Part shown: positions 43,248 to 53,296 of the stretch, one piece after another
Layout of the letters: every line of letters starts with the position of its first letter
Numbering within the stretch: the stretch's first letter is position 1
Assembly (NCBI RefSeq): GCF_904849725.1
Contig: NC_058522.1
Coordinates: 438,121,529 to 438,185,528, forward strand
From: Hordeum vulgare subsp. vulgare
Taxonomy: Eukaryota; Streptophyta; Magnoliopsida; Poales; Poaceae
Direction of reading: 5' to 3'
Length of the DNA stretch: 64,000 bases
Program-made: the position numbers and the translations under genes
Notes under the pieces: generated by a model
Told to the model about the DNA's origin: nothing
The model's database searches: none
The model's input: only the letters and a program-made list of their open reading frames with translations

Positions 43248-45507
43248 GTAGAATATTCATGATCAGTGCTAAGTTCCCGAGTGTAACGTATAGAGCACAC
43301 TCGGAGGAGCGATTAGTACTTAGGCGATGCAGGATCGCAGCTAAGTCCTCGAGTGTGACGCGAAGTGCACCCTCGAAGGAAGATTAGTACTTAGGCGATG
43401 CGTGATCGCAGCGAAGTCCCCGAGTGTGACGTAAAGTGCACACTCGGAGGAAGTTAATACTTAGGCGATGCGTGATCGCAGCTAAGTCCCCGAGTGTGAC
43501 GTAAAGTGCACACTCAGAGGAAGTTAATACTTAGGCGATGCGTGATCGCAGCTAAGTCTCCGAGTGTGACATGAAGTGCACACTCGGAGGAATTTAATAC
43601 TTAGGCGATGCGTGATCGCAGCTAAGTCCCCGAGTGTGATGTAAAGTGCACACTCGGAGGAAGTTAATACTTAGGCGACGCAGGATCGCAGCTAAGTCCT
43701 CGAGTGCGACGTAAAGTGCACACTCGGAGGGAGTTCATAATTAGGCGATGCATGATCGCAGCTAAGTCCCCGAGTGTGACGTAAAGTGCACACTCGGAGG
43801 AAGGTGTTACTTAGGCGATTCGGGATCGCAGCTAAGTCCCCGAGTGTGACGTAAAGTGCACACTCGGAGGAAGTTAATACTTAGGCGATGCAGGATCGCA
43901 GCTAAGTCCCCGAGTGTGACGTAAAGTGCACACTCGGAGGAAGTTAATACTTAGGCGATGCAGGATCGCAGCTAAGTCCCCGAGTGCGACGTAAAGTGCA
44001 CACTCGGAGGAAGTAAATACTTAGGCGATGCGTGATCGCAGCTAAGTCCCCGAGTGTGACGTAAAGTGCACACTCGGAGGAAGGTGTTACTTAGGCGATT
44101 CGGGATCGCAGCTAAGTCCCCGAGTGTGACGTAAAGTGCACACTCGGAGGAAGTTAATACTTAGGCGATGCGTGATCGCAGCTAAGTCCCCGAGTGTGAC
44201 GTAAAGTGCACACTCGGAGGAAGTTAATACTTAGGCGATTCGGGATCGCAGCTAAGTCCCCGAGTGCGACGTAAAGTGCACACTCGGAGGAAGGTGTTAC
44301 TTAGGCGATTCGGGATCGCATCTAAGTCCCCGAGTGTGACGTAAAGTGCACACTTGGAGAAGTTAATATTTAGGCGATGCAGGATCGCAGCTACGTCTCC
44401 GAGTGCGACGTAAAGTGCACACTCGAAGAAGTTAATACTTAGGCGATGCAGGATCGCAGCTAAGTCCCCGAGTGCGACGTGAAGTGCACACTCGGAGGAG
44501 TTAATACTTAGGCGATGCAGGACCGCAGCTAAGTCTCCGAGTGCGACGTCAAGTGCACACTCGGAGAAGTTAATACTTAGGCGATGCAGGATCGCAGCTA
44601 AGTCCCCGAGTGCGACGTGAAGTGCACACTCGGTGGAGTTAATACTTAGGCGATGCAGGATCGCAGCTAAGTCTCTGAGTGCGATGTAAAGTGCACACTT
44701 GGAGAAGTTAATACTTAGGCGATGCAGGATCGCAGCTAAGTCCCCGAGTGCGACGTAAAGTGCACACTCGGAGGAAGGTGTTACTTAGGCGATTCGGGAT
44801 CGCAGCTAAGTCCCCGAGTGTGACGTAAAGTGCACACTCGGAGGAAGTTAATACTTAGGCGATTTGGGATCGCAGCTAAGTCCCCGAGTGCGACGTAAAG
44901 TGCACACTCGGAGGAAGGTGTTACTTAGTAAATTCGGGATCGCAGCTAAGTCCCCGAGTGTGACGTAAAGTGCACACTCGGAGAAGTTAATACTTAGGCG
45001 ATGCAGGATCGCAGCTAAGTCTCCGAGTGCGACGTAAAGTGCACACTCGGAGGAAGGTGTTACTTAGGCGATTCGGGATCGCAGCTAAGTCCCCGAGTGT
45101 GACGTAAAGTGCACACTCGGAGGAGTTAATACTTAGGCAATGCAGGATCGAAGCTAAGTCTCCGAGTGCGACGTAAAGTGCACACTCGGAGAAGTTAATA
45201 CTTAGGCGATGCAGGATCGCAGCTAAGTCCCCGAGTGCGACGTGAAGTCCACACTCGGAGGAGTTAATACTTAGGCGATGCAGGATCGCAGCTAAGTCTC
45301 CGAGTGCGACGTAAAGTGCACACTCGGAGAAGTTAATACTTAGGCGATGCAGGATCGTAGCTAAGTCCCCGAGCGCGACGTGAAGTGCACACTCGGAGGA
45401 AGGTGTTACTTAGGCGATTCGGGATCGCAGCTAAGCCCCCGAGTGCGACGTAAAGTGCACACTCGGAGATAGTTAATACTTAGGCGATGCAGGATCGTAG
45501 CTAAGTT
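43248..45507. repeat. About 32-unit, 70-bp tandem array in element H
   Basis: ACTTAGGCGAT-type unit starts recur at 43318, 43389, 43459 and then every 69-71 bp to 45478; the first (43248-43317) and last (45478-45507) units are incomplete. Each unit has two inverted repeats: GCGAT-N5-ATCGC extended by CTTAG...CTAAG, and CGAGTGTG-N10-CACACTCG. Variants interleave (AAGTTAAT versus AAGGTGTT spacers, GATGCAGG versus GATTCGGG loops), so units were copied in blocks. It lies between the convergent ends of the antisense ORF (43047) and pol (45622). A T9 run follows (45507-45515). Confidence 0.95.
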
Positions 45508-45621
45508 TTTTTTTGTGACCATAGTCTGCAACCACGGAAGAACTCTGAATCTGCAAAAGAAATTGAATCTGCTGTATATTATTTCTCCAAAACTTGTTCA
45601 TTACACTGCTTCCGTCGGAGA

Positions 45622-46860
45622 TCACGTATAAAAACGCTTGAGGAGGTCTCCGTTCCACACGCGGGGTTCGTCGGTCTCCTTCTGAATGTTGTAGAGTCTG
45701 TATGCCCCGTTGTTTAGCACCTTTGAAATGATGAAAGGACTTTCCCAGGCCGGAGCCAACTTGTGTGGTCTCTGCTGATCCACTCGGAGCACCAAATCGC
45801 CTGCCTAGAACGTGCGGCTTCTGACATGTCGTGCATGAAAACGTCGCAGATCTTGCTGATAAATTGTTGAGCGAGTAAGTGCCATCTCGCGCTCCTCCTC
45901 TAGAAGATCGACTCCATCTTGCCTTGCTTGTTCTGCTTCGGCTTCGGAGAAGAGTTCGACTCACGGGGCATTGTGAAGCAGGTCACTCGGAAGGACCGCT
46001 TCTGCTCCATAGACGAGGAAGAACGGTGATCGCCCTGTTGATCTGTTTGGAGTGGTGCGGAGACCCCAAAGCACTGAAGGTAACTCGGTTACCCACGCAC
46101 CAGTAGCATGTCCTATCTCTCGCAAGAGTCGAGGCTTCAAACCTTGAAGGATAAGTCCATTTGCACGCTCAGCTTGTCCATTGGATTGCGGATGTGCTAC
46201 GGAAGCAAAATCCACTCGGATACCTTGTCTCGCGCAGAAACCTTTGAATCTGTCCGAGTCGAAGTTTGTCCCATTGTCCGTGATTATGCTGTGAGGCACT
46301 CCGAATCTGAAGATGATGTCTCTAACAAACTTCACGGCTGTGGAGGCGTCGAGTTTCTTGATGGGCTTGGCTTCTATCCACTTTGTAAACTTGTCGACTG
46401 CCACCAACAGATGTGTGTAGCCTCCTTGGCCTGTCTTGAATGGTCCGACTGTGTCTAATCCCCAAACTGCAAACGGCCACACAAGTGGGATTGTCTTTAG
46501 TGCAGATGTTGGCTTGTGGGACTTGTTGGAGTAGAACTGACAGCCTTCGCATCGATCGACCATAGCTTTGGCCATTTCGTTAGCCTGCAGCCAGAAGAAT
46601 CCAGCCCTGAACGCCTTGGCGACGATTGCTCTTGAAGAAGCATGATGGCCGCAGGTTCCCGAGTGGATATCCTCTAGGATCAACTCCCTTCCTCTGGGGA
46701 AATGCAACGTTGGAGAACGCCTGAAACACTCTCCTTATACAATTGACCGTCAATGACAGTGAACGCCTTCAACCTGCGAACTATTTGTCGGGCTTAGACT
46801 TCGTCTTCTGGAAGTTCTTGCCTTAGGATATATGCCATAATTGGCACAGTCCACTCGGGG
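45622..46860 (-). pseudogene. pol: Integrase of element H (three or more stops)
   Basis: On the minus strand the zinc domain (HSGTCGHHASSRAIVAKAF, then CEGCQFY) precedes the core with WGLDTVGPF (first Asp), IITDNGTNFDS (second Asp) and PQSNGQAERANG (Glu): all three catalytic residues are present. The C-terminal part follows after TGA 45963-45961 and TAG 45807-45805, where GDLVLRVDQQRPHKLAP marks the usual end domain, and pol stops at TGA 45624-45622. TAA at 46796-46794 separates it from the RNase H side. The core is thus intact as sequence but interrupted by nonsense codons. It would join element cDNA to host DNA. Confidence 0.9.
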
Positions 46861-47043
46861 ATGATTACCAGAATCTCTGTGACCAGATCAACCATAGCAG
46901 GCACATCGACTTCAGTCGGGTCTGTTGCGCTCTTGGGTTGCACTGGCTCTTCCGTGAAGGGATCTTCTTTGACTGAAGGAAGATGGAGGTGCTCGAGGCA
47001 GACATCACTCGGGACAGGTCTCCGAGTGGATCCGAGCTTCGCC

Positions 47044-47735
47044 TATTCGTCCGCCGCTTGGTTCTTCAGTCTTGGAACATCATGAAGTTCTAGACCTTCA
47101 AACTTCTTCTCCAGCTTCCTGACTGCATTGCAGTAGGTTGTCATAGTGGGGTTCTTACATCCCACTCTTTCATTACTTGGTTGACCACCAAGTCTGAATC
47201 GCCGTAGACCATCAGGCGACGGACGCCGAGTGAGATGGCCATGCGCAATCCATAGAGAAGAGCTTCGTACTCTGCCTCATTGTTAGAGGAATCAAAGTGT
47301 ATCTGAAGCACATACTTGAGCTTGTCACCCTTTGGTGATACGATCACAACACCAGCGCCGGATCCATTCAACATTTTAGACCCATCGAAGAACATTGTCC
47401 AATGAGCCGAGTAGATGTGAGTCGGTTGCTGTTGTTCTACCCATTCTGCTATAAAGTCAGCCAGGGCTTGAGACTTAATAGCTTTCTTGGCCTCGAACTT
47501 GATGTCACAGTACAGCATCTCCATCGCCCACTTCGCCACTCGGCCTGACGCATCTCGATTGTGGAGAATTTCCGACAAAGGAGAATTAGAAACGACAGAT
47601 ACCGAGTGGTCTTGGAAATAATGGGCAACCTTCTTCGCAGTCAAATAGATCCCATAGATAAGCTTCTGATAATGGGGATACCTCTTCTTGGAAGGGGTCA
47701 GAACCTCGGAAACGTAGTACACTGGCCGCTGAACT
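47044..47735 (-). pseudogene. pol: RNase H region of element H (retroviral-type plus second, Tat-type RNase H)
   Basis: The frame 47722-47141 contains the end of the first RNase H (YYVSEVLTPSKKRYPHYQKL, FQDHSVSVVSNSPL, RVAKWAMEML) and then a second RNase H fold beginning MFFDGSKMLNGSGAGVVIV, with NNEAEYEALLYGL and VYGDSDLVVNQV supplying D, E and D. Two RNase H modules are known for plant Tat elements. A one-base loss near 47736 separates it from RT, another near 47150 ends the frame, and TAG 47046-47044 interrupts the linker to integrase. Confidence 0.85.
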
Positions 47736-48830
47736 TTGTAAGCTTTGCCTCCTCCTCTCGCTCGACTGTAAGAACAATACTAACCACTTGATTTGTGGCC
47801 GCGATATATAGAAGAAGGGGCTCTTTACTGAGCGGAGCAGTAAGAACCGGCTGGGTGGAAAGTAGGACTTCGAGGTCGACGAACGCGACTTGGGCTTCGT
47901 CTGTCCACTCGAAGGTATCTGATTTCTTCATGAGTCGGTAAAGATGAAGTGCTTTCTCACCGAGTCGACTGATGAACCTGCTCAAAGCTGCTAAGCAACC
48001 TGTGAGTCGTTGAACATCGATTATTCTGACCGGCCTCTCCATTCGGACGATGGTCCCGATCTTTTCGGGGTTAACATCGATCCCTCGTTCGGAAACGAGG
48101 AAACCGAGTAACTTTCCGCTGGGAACAACGAATGAACACTTGGCAGGATTTAGCTTGATATCGTACCTACGAAGGTTGGCGAATGTTTCTGCCAAGTCAG
48201 TCAGCAGGTCGGAACCTTTGCGGGACTTGACTACGATATCATCCATGTATGCCTCCACATTGCGACCGATCTGGTCGAGGAGACATTTTTGGATCATGCG
48301 CATAAAGGTAGCTCCTGCATTCTTCAGACCGAAAGGCATGGTGATGTAGCAGAAGCACCCAAACGGGGTGATGAAAGCTGTTTTCAACTCATCGGGACCA
48401 TACAAACGGATCTGATGATAACCCGAGTAGGCATCATGAAATGATAAACGCTCTCACCCCGCAGTCGAATCGACAATTTGATATATGCGAGGGAGAGGAA
48501 AATGGTCTTTCGGGCAGACCTTATTGAGGTGCTTGAAGTCAATGCACATTCGGAGTGACTTGTCCTTCTTGGGCACCATGACTACATTGGCGAGCCACTC
48601 GGAGTGGTGAACCTCGCGAATGAATCTCGCAGCTAGCAGCTTAGCCACCTCTTCTCCAATTGCCTTCCTTTTGTGCGCGGCGGACCGGCGCAGGCTCTCT
48701 CGGACGGGCCGAGCAGCGGGATCCACATGCAGTCGGTGCTCAGCCAACTCCCTAGGTACACCTGCATGTCAGATGGCTTCCATGCGAAGATGTCCCAGTT
48801 CTCACGGAGAAATTGGGTTAGCTCGGCTTC
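47736..48830 (-). pseudogene. pol: Reverse transcriptase of element H
   Basis: Minus-strand frames carry the RT blocks FIREVHHSEWLANVVMVPKK, MCIDFKHLNKVCPKD, TPFGCFCYITMPFGLKNAGA and the catalytic AYMDDIVVKSRKGSD, with YMDD intact. Breaks: a one-base loss near 48769 just before AEHRLHVDP, and TGA at 48456-48454 splitting the fingers from the palm. After YMDD the thumb (GFLVSERGIDVNPEKI) continues to 47736. All domains are collinear with those of element G. Confidence 0.9.
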
Positions 48831-51464
48831 CTATTTGGGATCCAGGGTGGTGGAGATGTTTGTCGGGGCGGCGGACTCATCCGTCGGGTGGATGCTGACC
48901 TTCTTAGTCTCTCCCGCCGACTGGAACGCGGACTCAGAAGCTGGCTTCTTTGAGCGCATTAAGTCGGCGGGGTCGACTGTCTTCTTGTACTCTTCGAGCT
49001 CGAGTACAGCCATATGCTGGTCGGCGATCCTCGACCCCTCTTGCAGACACTCCTCGGCTCGCTGGCGGTTGCCGATGATGGTGATGACGCCTTTTGGACC
49101 GGGCATTTTCAACTTCAAGTACACATAACACGGTCGTGCCATGAAACTCACATATGTCGGGCGGCCCAGAATTGCATGGTAAGCGCTCTAGAAGTCCACC
49201 ACTTCAAACGTGAGCTTCTCCTTGCGAAAGTTCTTGTCGGAGCCGAAGATGACCTCCAATGCGATCTGGCCGAGTGATTTGGCCTTCTGCCCTGGGACGA
49301 CTCCGTGGAACTGCATATTGCTCTCGCTGAGTCTGGACATCGGAATTCCCATCTCCTTGAGAGTGTCGGCGTACATAATATTCAACCCGCTGCCGCCGTC
49401 CATTAGGACTTTGCGCAGTCGGACTCCTTCCACCACTGGGTCGACGACCAGAGCCTGCCTTCCTGGGGTGGGGACATGTGTTGGATGATCCGACTGATCG
49501 AAGGTAATCGCAGTCTGAGACCATTTGAGAAACTTGGGGGCAGTCGGAACGGCCATGTTGACTTCTCTGTTTACTAGCTTCAGTCGACTCTTGCTTTCGA
49601 CGTCAGCGAAGATCATGAGGGTTGCCTGGACTTGGGGGAATGGATCTTCCTTGTCCTCCTCATCCTGTTCAGGATTCTGCTCACTCGGCTGCCCTTCGCT
49701 GAACCCCTGGATCAGGAGACGGCACTGCCGAGTGGTGTGCTTTCCGTATATGGGGTTACCTTCCTCATCCATCTTCGTATGGATTGGACAAGGCTGGTCC
49801 AGGATGGGATTGTTGAAAGGCTTTTTCTTGGGGGTGAACTGCGCTTTCCCTTTGCCCTTGAATCTGGCGCTGGTTACAGCTGCTGCTTCTGCTTGCGGCG
49901 TGGGCGGAACCTTCGGTTTCTGCTTCCGAGTGTTACCTCCGTCGGCATCGCCGACTGTCTTGTGTTTACCGCTCCGGATGCGGTCCTCTTCTTCGCCATT
50001 TGCATAGCGAGTTGCTATCTCCATCATCTTGCTCATGGAGATGTCGCTGGTTCGACCAAACTTCAAGTACAACTCCCTGTACCGCACGCCTGCCTTGAAG
50101 GCGCAGAGTGCTTGATGCTCGGTGACGTTCTCCACCATGTGGTACAGAGTCGTCCATCGCTGGATGAAGTCGCGCAAGGGCTCATTCGGCTTCTGGACAC
50201 AGTGCTGAACCTCCACAAGACCTGCACGGCGCTTGCACGTTCCTTCGAAGGTTCTGATGAACACTCGGGCTAGATCTGCCCAACTGTAAATGCTTGAGGG
50301 GGCCAACTGGTTCAGCCAAGCTCGGGCCGAGCCGTCGAGCATCAGAGGGAGGTGCTTCATAGCGACATGGTCGTCTCCGCCTCCGATCTGGACCGCCACT
50401 CGGTAATCGTCTAGCCATGTTTCAGGCTTGGACTCTCCTGAGAATTTACCGATTCCCGCAGCCAATCGGAAGTTGGGCGGGATATCAGCCGAGCGGATTG
50501 CTCGACTAAAATACTCGGGGCCAGATACGATGGCCCTGCTTCCACTCGGACGGTCCATATCGCGGCCATCGCGGTGGGCTCGACCCCTGTCAACTCTTCG
50601 CTGGGCGATTTGGCCCCTTGCGTCGAGTCTTGGGTCGTAAGTGTCGCCGACTGAATGCCGATCATCATGATGTCGGGACCCGTAGGGCCCACCCCACGGA
50701 GGGGTGCGTGAGCGACGGCGATACTGATGAGATCCAGGGCTGTGAACCGATCTATGCGTGTTTGCATGGACGGAACTATTGTGGATCCGATTGTGAGACT
50801 GGGAGACTGCCGAATTCTGCTGCTGCGCCGTGCGCAACAGGGCTCGGATTTGTTCGATTCCCCTTCCTGCCTCTGAATCAGTCGGCTGGAGGGAATCGGC
50901 AATCTGGGCAGCCGCGGCCAGGTTGAGGAGAGGTGTGCGGAACACCTCCACGTTGCTCCGCCGAGTGTGTCGGCTGGCAGAACGACGAGGCGGACGACGC
51001 GCACCGGATGCTTCGCCAACTTCACCTCGGTCGGCTTGACGAGGATCTTCATGGGAGTTGACCATGTGTACTTCTGCTGCAGGCCCACGACCCACGTACT
51101 CGGTAGGAAGCTCAATCGGAACCGAGTCCGAGCACTGGGAGCGTGGGGCGACTACAACAGACTCCAGGACTGCCACCTGAGAGGACGCGAACTGGCGCGC
51201 TCGGGCATGCTGCACCCAACGTTGTAGATGCGGACTGCGCGATTGCCTATTGCGGCGCGCGACGAGGGTGCAAGCCGGCAATGGAGCCTATTGTTGGAGA
51301 AGAAGAACGCCGCGAGTGCCAGCACAGAAGTGCGTGGCCCCGTGACGGGGAAGCGCCTCGACGTCGAGAGGTGCATCCCGAAGCCACGCCGAATCATCGA
51401 CGACGAAGGAGAGAGCGCCGAAGAGGATCTGGTGACCCATGCTCGAACCTCCACCGGACGACAT
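48831..51464 (-). pseudogene. gag: Gag and aspartic protease of element H
   Basis: The first ATG after the PBS is 51464 (MSSGGGSSMGHQIL). The frame is open to 49188 except for TAG at 51290-51288. Gag features: an R/S-rich segment around 200-250 residues from the ATG, then a capsid region (FRLAAGIGKFSGESKPETWL, SARAWLNQLAPSSIYSW, FIQRWTTLYHMVENV) and a Cys/His motif (CPIHTKMDEEGN then HTTRQCR), which probably acts as the zinc knuckle. The protease active site is LMDGGSGLNIMY, with the Asp codon at 49400-49398; DGGS is typical of Tat elements. TAG at 49190-49188 and TAG at 48833-48831 break it from the RT. Apart from these three amber codons the frame is about 2.6 kb long. Confidence 0.9.
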
Positions 51465-51511
51465 GAAGAAAGGAAGTAGTTGCAAACTCGCCGAAAGTCG
51501 CTTAGACGCCT

Positions 51512-51529
51512 GCCCCACGGTGGGTGCCA
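51512..51529 (-). other. Primer-binding site of element H
   Basis: Two bases after the 5' LTR the minus strand reads TGGCACCCACCGTGGGGC. It starts with the expected TGG (complement of tRNA CCA) and matches the PBS of element G (53227-53244) except at two positions. I did not assign the tRNA. Confidence 0.8.
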
Positions 51530-51531
51530 AC

Positions 51532-52086
51532 TGTCGTGGGTATAAGCCTGACAGTAGATGTGTAGGGTACGAATGAGATGGGCAGAGTCCTAGCTACGGC
51601 GAGGTTGTATGAGTTCAGGCCCCTCTACGGTGGAGGTAATATCCCTACGTCTCAGTGCTCCTGGAGCTTGTTACCGAGTGTAATATGGAGTACAATGTTT
51701 TTCTAACCCTTTTACCAGTGGGGTAGGGCGGCTTATATAGAGTCCGCTGTCCTCCACAACGGTTCTGATTCAAGGGTGGAGTAGTGGCGATTGAATGCAG
51801 GCGTTACAGGTAACGTATGCTATAAATGCTAGTTAATGCACCCGGAAACGTACGGCAGTTTCCCTCCAGGGAGGTTACGATGCACCGAGTGTATCCAGTC
51901 GGTAGATCCGGTGTCCTCCGAGTCTTAGTCTCCGACTGGATGATTCTGGGCCCGTTACCGACTGGATGATGGGGACACCTTAATACAGTCGGGCATACTT
52001 AAGGTCCTGTCCCTTGCGTGGGGTAGTCCTTGGGTAGGACCCGTAGGACATGCCTATGACCCTACCCTAGGACTATGACCCCATCA
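51532..52086 (-). repeat. 5' LTR of element H with TATA box
   Basis: 555 bp, right copy; it drives gag-pol on the minus strand. A TATATAAG box on the minus strand lies at about 51731-51738. It differs from the other LTR at 12 positions by hand count (8 transitions, 4 transversions). Confidence 0.95.
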
Positions 52087-52936
52087 CTCTATGTGCTTCA
52101 CCTATATCTTTTGAGCTTAGTAGTTTCTCTAGTGCTTCACTTCTATCTTTTAGAGCACAATGGCATATAGATTTTAAAGAAATAATTTCACTCTCGTTCT
52201 TCACTTATATTTGTTTGAGATTTAAAAAGTAGCTACGTATATTTGAATGGGTTTTAATACAAGTCCAAAAATAATAGGTATTCAATGAGTGCATAATCAA
52301 AACCACATGTAGCACATAAAAGAGAAATCATGGTTAATGATATTAATGTGGTAATGTGAAAAGCATGAGTGCTTGATCATTTCTTAATACAGGTATCGTC
52401 AATTAGTGTTTGTTAACTTTCTGTTCATCTAAATATTTTTATGTCATGATGATGATGTGTGAGCATACTTATTTGTCATTGAAATCCTAGTGTTGTTTGA
52501 GTCGGGGCGTGCGATGGTTAACTCCTACCAACCTCCTCCCTAGGGGCATGAGAGTCGTGATTTGCTTCGAGATAGCTAATATAATATTGCAATAAGTATG
52601 TGAGTTCTTTATGAAGAACATGAATCTATGGATATACGCACTCTCACCTCAACATATTCGCTAGCCTCTTCGGTACCGTGCATTTCTCATTCTCACCTCG
52701 AGGATTGGGGCAACCTTCACCGATGCATCCAAAACTCGTGACATGATACGATCTGTTGCACATAAACTTCATTATATCTTCCTCAAAACAGCCACCATAG
52801 CTACCTATCATGGCATTTCCATAGCCATTCCTAGGTATATTGCTATGCAACTTCCATCGTCACATCATATGACTTGTACTTCCATTGTCATATTGCTTTG
52901 CATGATCGTATAAGCTGACATAGTATTGCATGATCG
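52087..52936 (+). other. 3' UTR of element C, right of H
   Basis: It starts with the CTCTA duplication and continues the non-coding 3' region of C (GAGTCGGGGCGTGCGATGG, then CTCTTCGGTACCGTGCAT), words that I recall from Sabrina-type elements. No gene; the small ORF 52644-52850 is incidental. The right boundary with the LTR of G is approximate. Confidence 0.6.
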
Positions 52937-53224
52937 TTTCTAGTTACTTCCCTGTTTATTAGCATTAATTACCTTGTAATGAAGCTCGGCCGGTCGTGGC
53001 AGCAACTATATAAGCAAATCCCGGGCTCCAGCTCAAGGGTTCAGCACTTTGTAATCTTTTACACCCCATAAGCGAACATCAGCCTCACGGCTCGAGACGT
53101 AGGGCTATTACCACTTCCTAGTGGGGCTTGAGCTCGTACATCCGAGTGCATCCGCCGCACCTAGCTATACTTCACCCCTTCATTCGTAGCCCCGGGTACT
53201 ATTGTCAAGGTCATTCCAATGACA
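52937..53224 (+). repeat. Partial 5' LTR of degenerate Tat element G
   Basis: The LTR ends AATGACA at 53224, directly before a PBS. A TATATAAG box lies at 53007-53014 and GGCTCGAGACGTAGGGC follows. The LTR start is missing or unrecognised; only about 290 bp are seen after element C sequence. Confidence 0.65.
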
Positions 53225-53226
53225 GT

Positions 53227-53244
53227 TGGCGCCCACCATGGGGC
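53227..53244 (+). other. Primer-binding site of element G
   Basis: TGGCGCCCACCATGGGGC, two bases after the LTR end, same type as in H. Confidence 0.8.
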
Positions 53245-53296
53245 GGGGTGTCTAGCAAATCCGGCGAAGTTGGAAATTTATTGCATTTTCGTCAAC

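Larger units (their letters stand above)
38559..52086 (-). mobile_element. Fatima-like Tat-lineage Gypsy element H, structurally complete, 13.5 kb
   Basis: Two LTRs of equal length (555 bp; 38559-39113 and 51532-52086) begin TGTCGTGGG and end CCCATCA on the plus strand. The 5-bp flanks are identical (CTCTA at 38554-38558 and 52087-52091). gag, protease, RT, two RNase H-like domains and integrase run on the minus strand, in Ty3/Gypsy order. An antisense multi-exon ORF and a 70-bp tandem array occupy the space between pol and the 3' LTR (left end). By hand alignment the LTRs differ at 12 of 555 positions (about 2.2%), suggesting an insertion under roughly one million years ago at commonly used grass rates. 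pol carries several stops and frameshifts, so this copy is not autonomous. Confidence 0.95.
35243..52936 (+). mobile_element. Sabrina-like Gypsy element C (truncated, split by element H)
   Basis: An LTR start (T(C)ATACATCTCCAACATATC at 35243) is followed by most of an LTR, then part of gag with an NGYGNSYGNSYGN tract, a protease, and a long 3' UTR (37573-38558 and 52087-52936). No RT, RNase H or integrase is found, in keeping with the gag-protease-only structure I recall for Sabrina-type elements. A deletion near 36410 joins LTR to gag, removing the LTR end and PBS. The 3' LTR is missing: at about 52936 the sequence passes into the LTR of element G. Element H (38559-52086) is inserted in the 3' UTR. 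Confidence 0.7.

Noticed and set aside
43248..45507. CRISPR-like regular array
   Set aside because: The whole 70-bp unit is conserved, without unique spacers, and it lies inside a plant retrotransposon; it is an ordinary tandem repeat.
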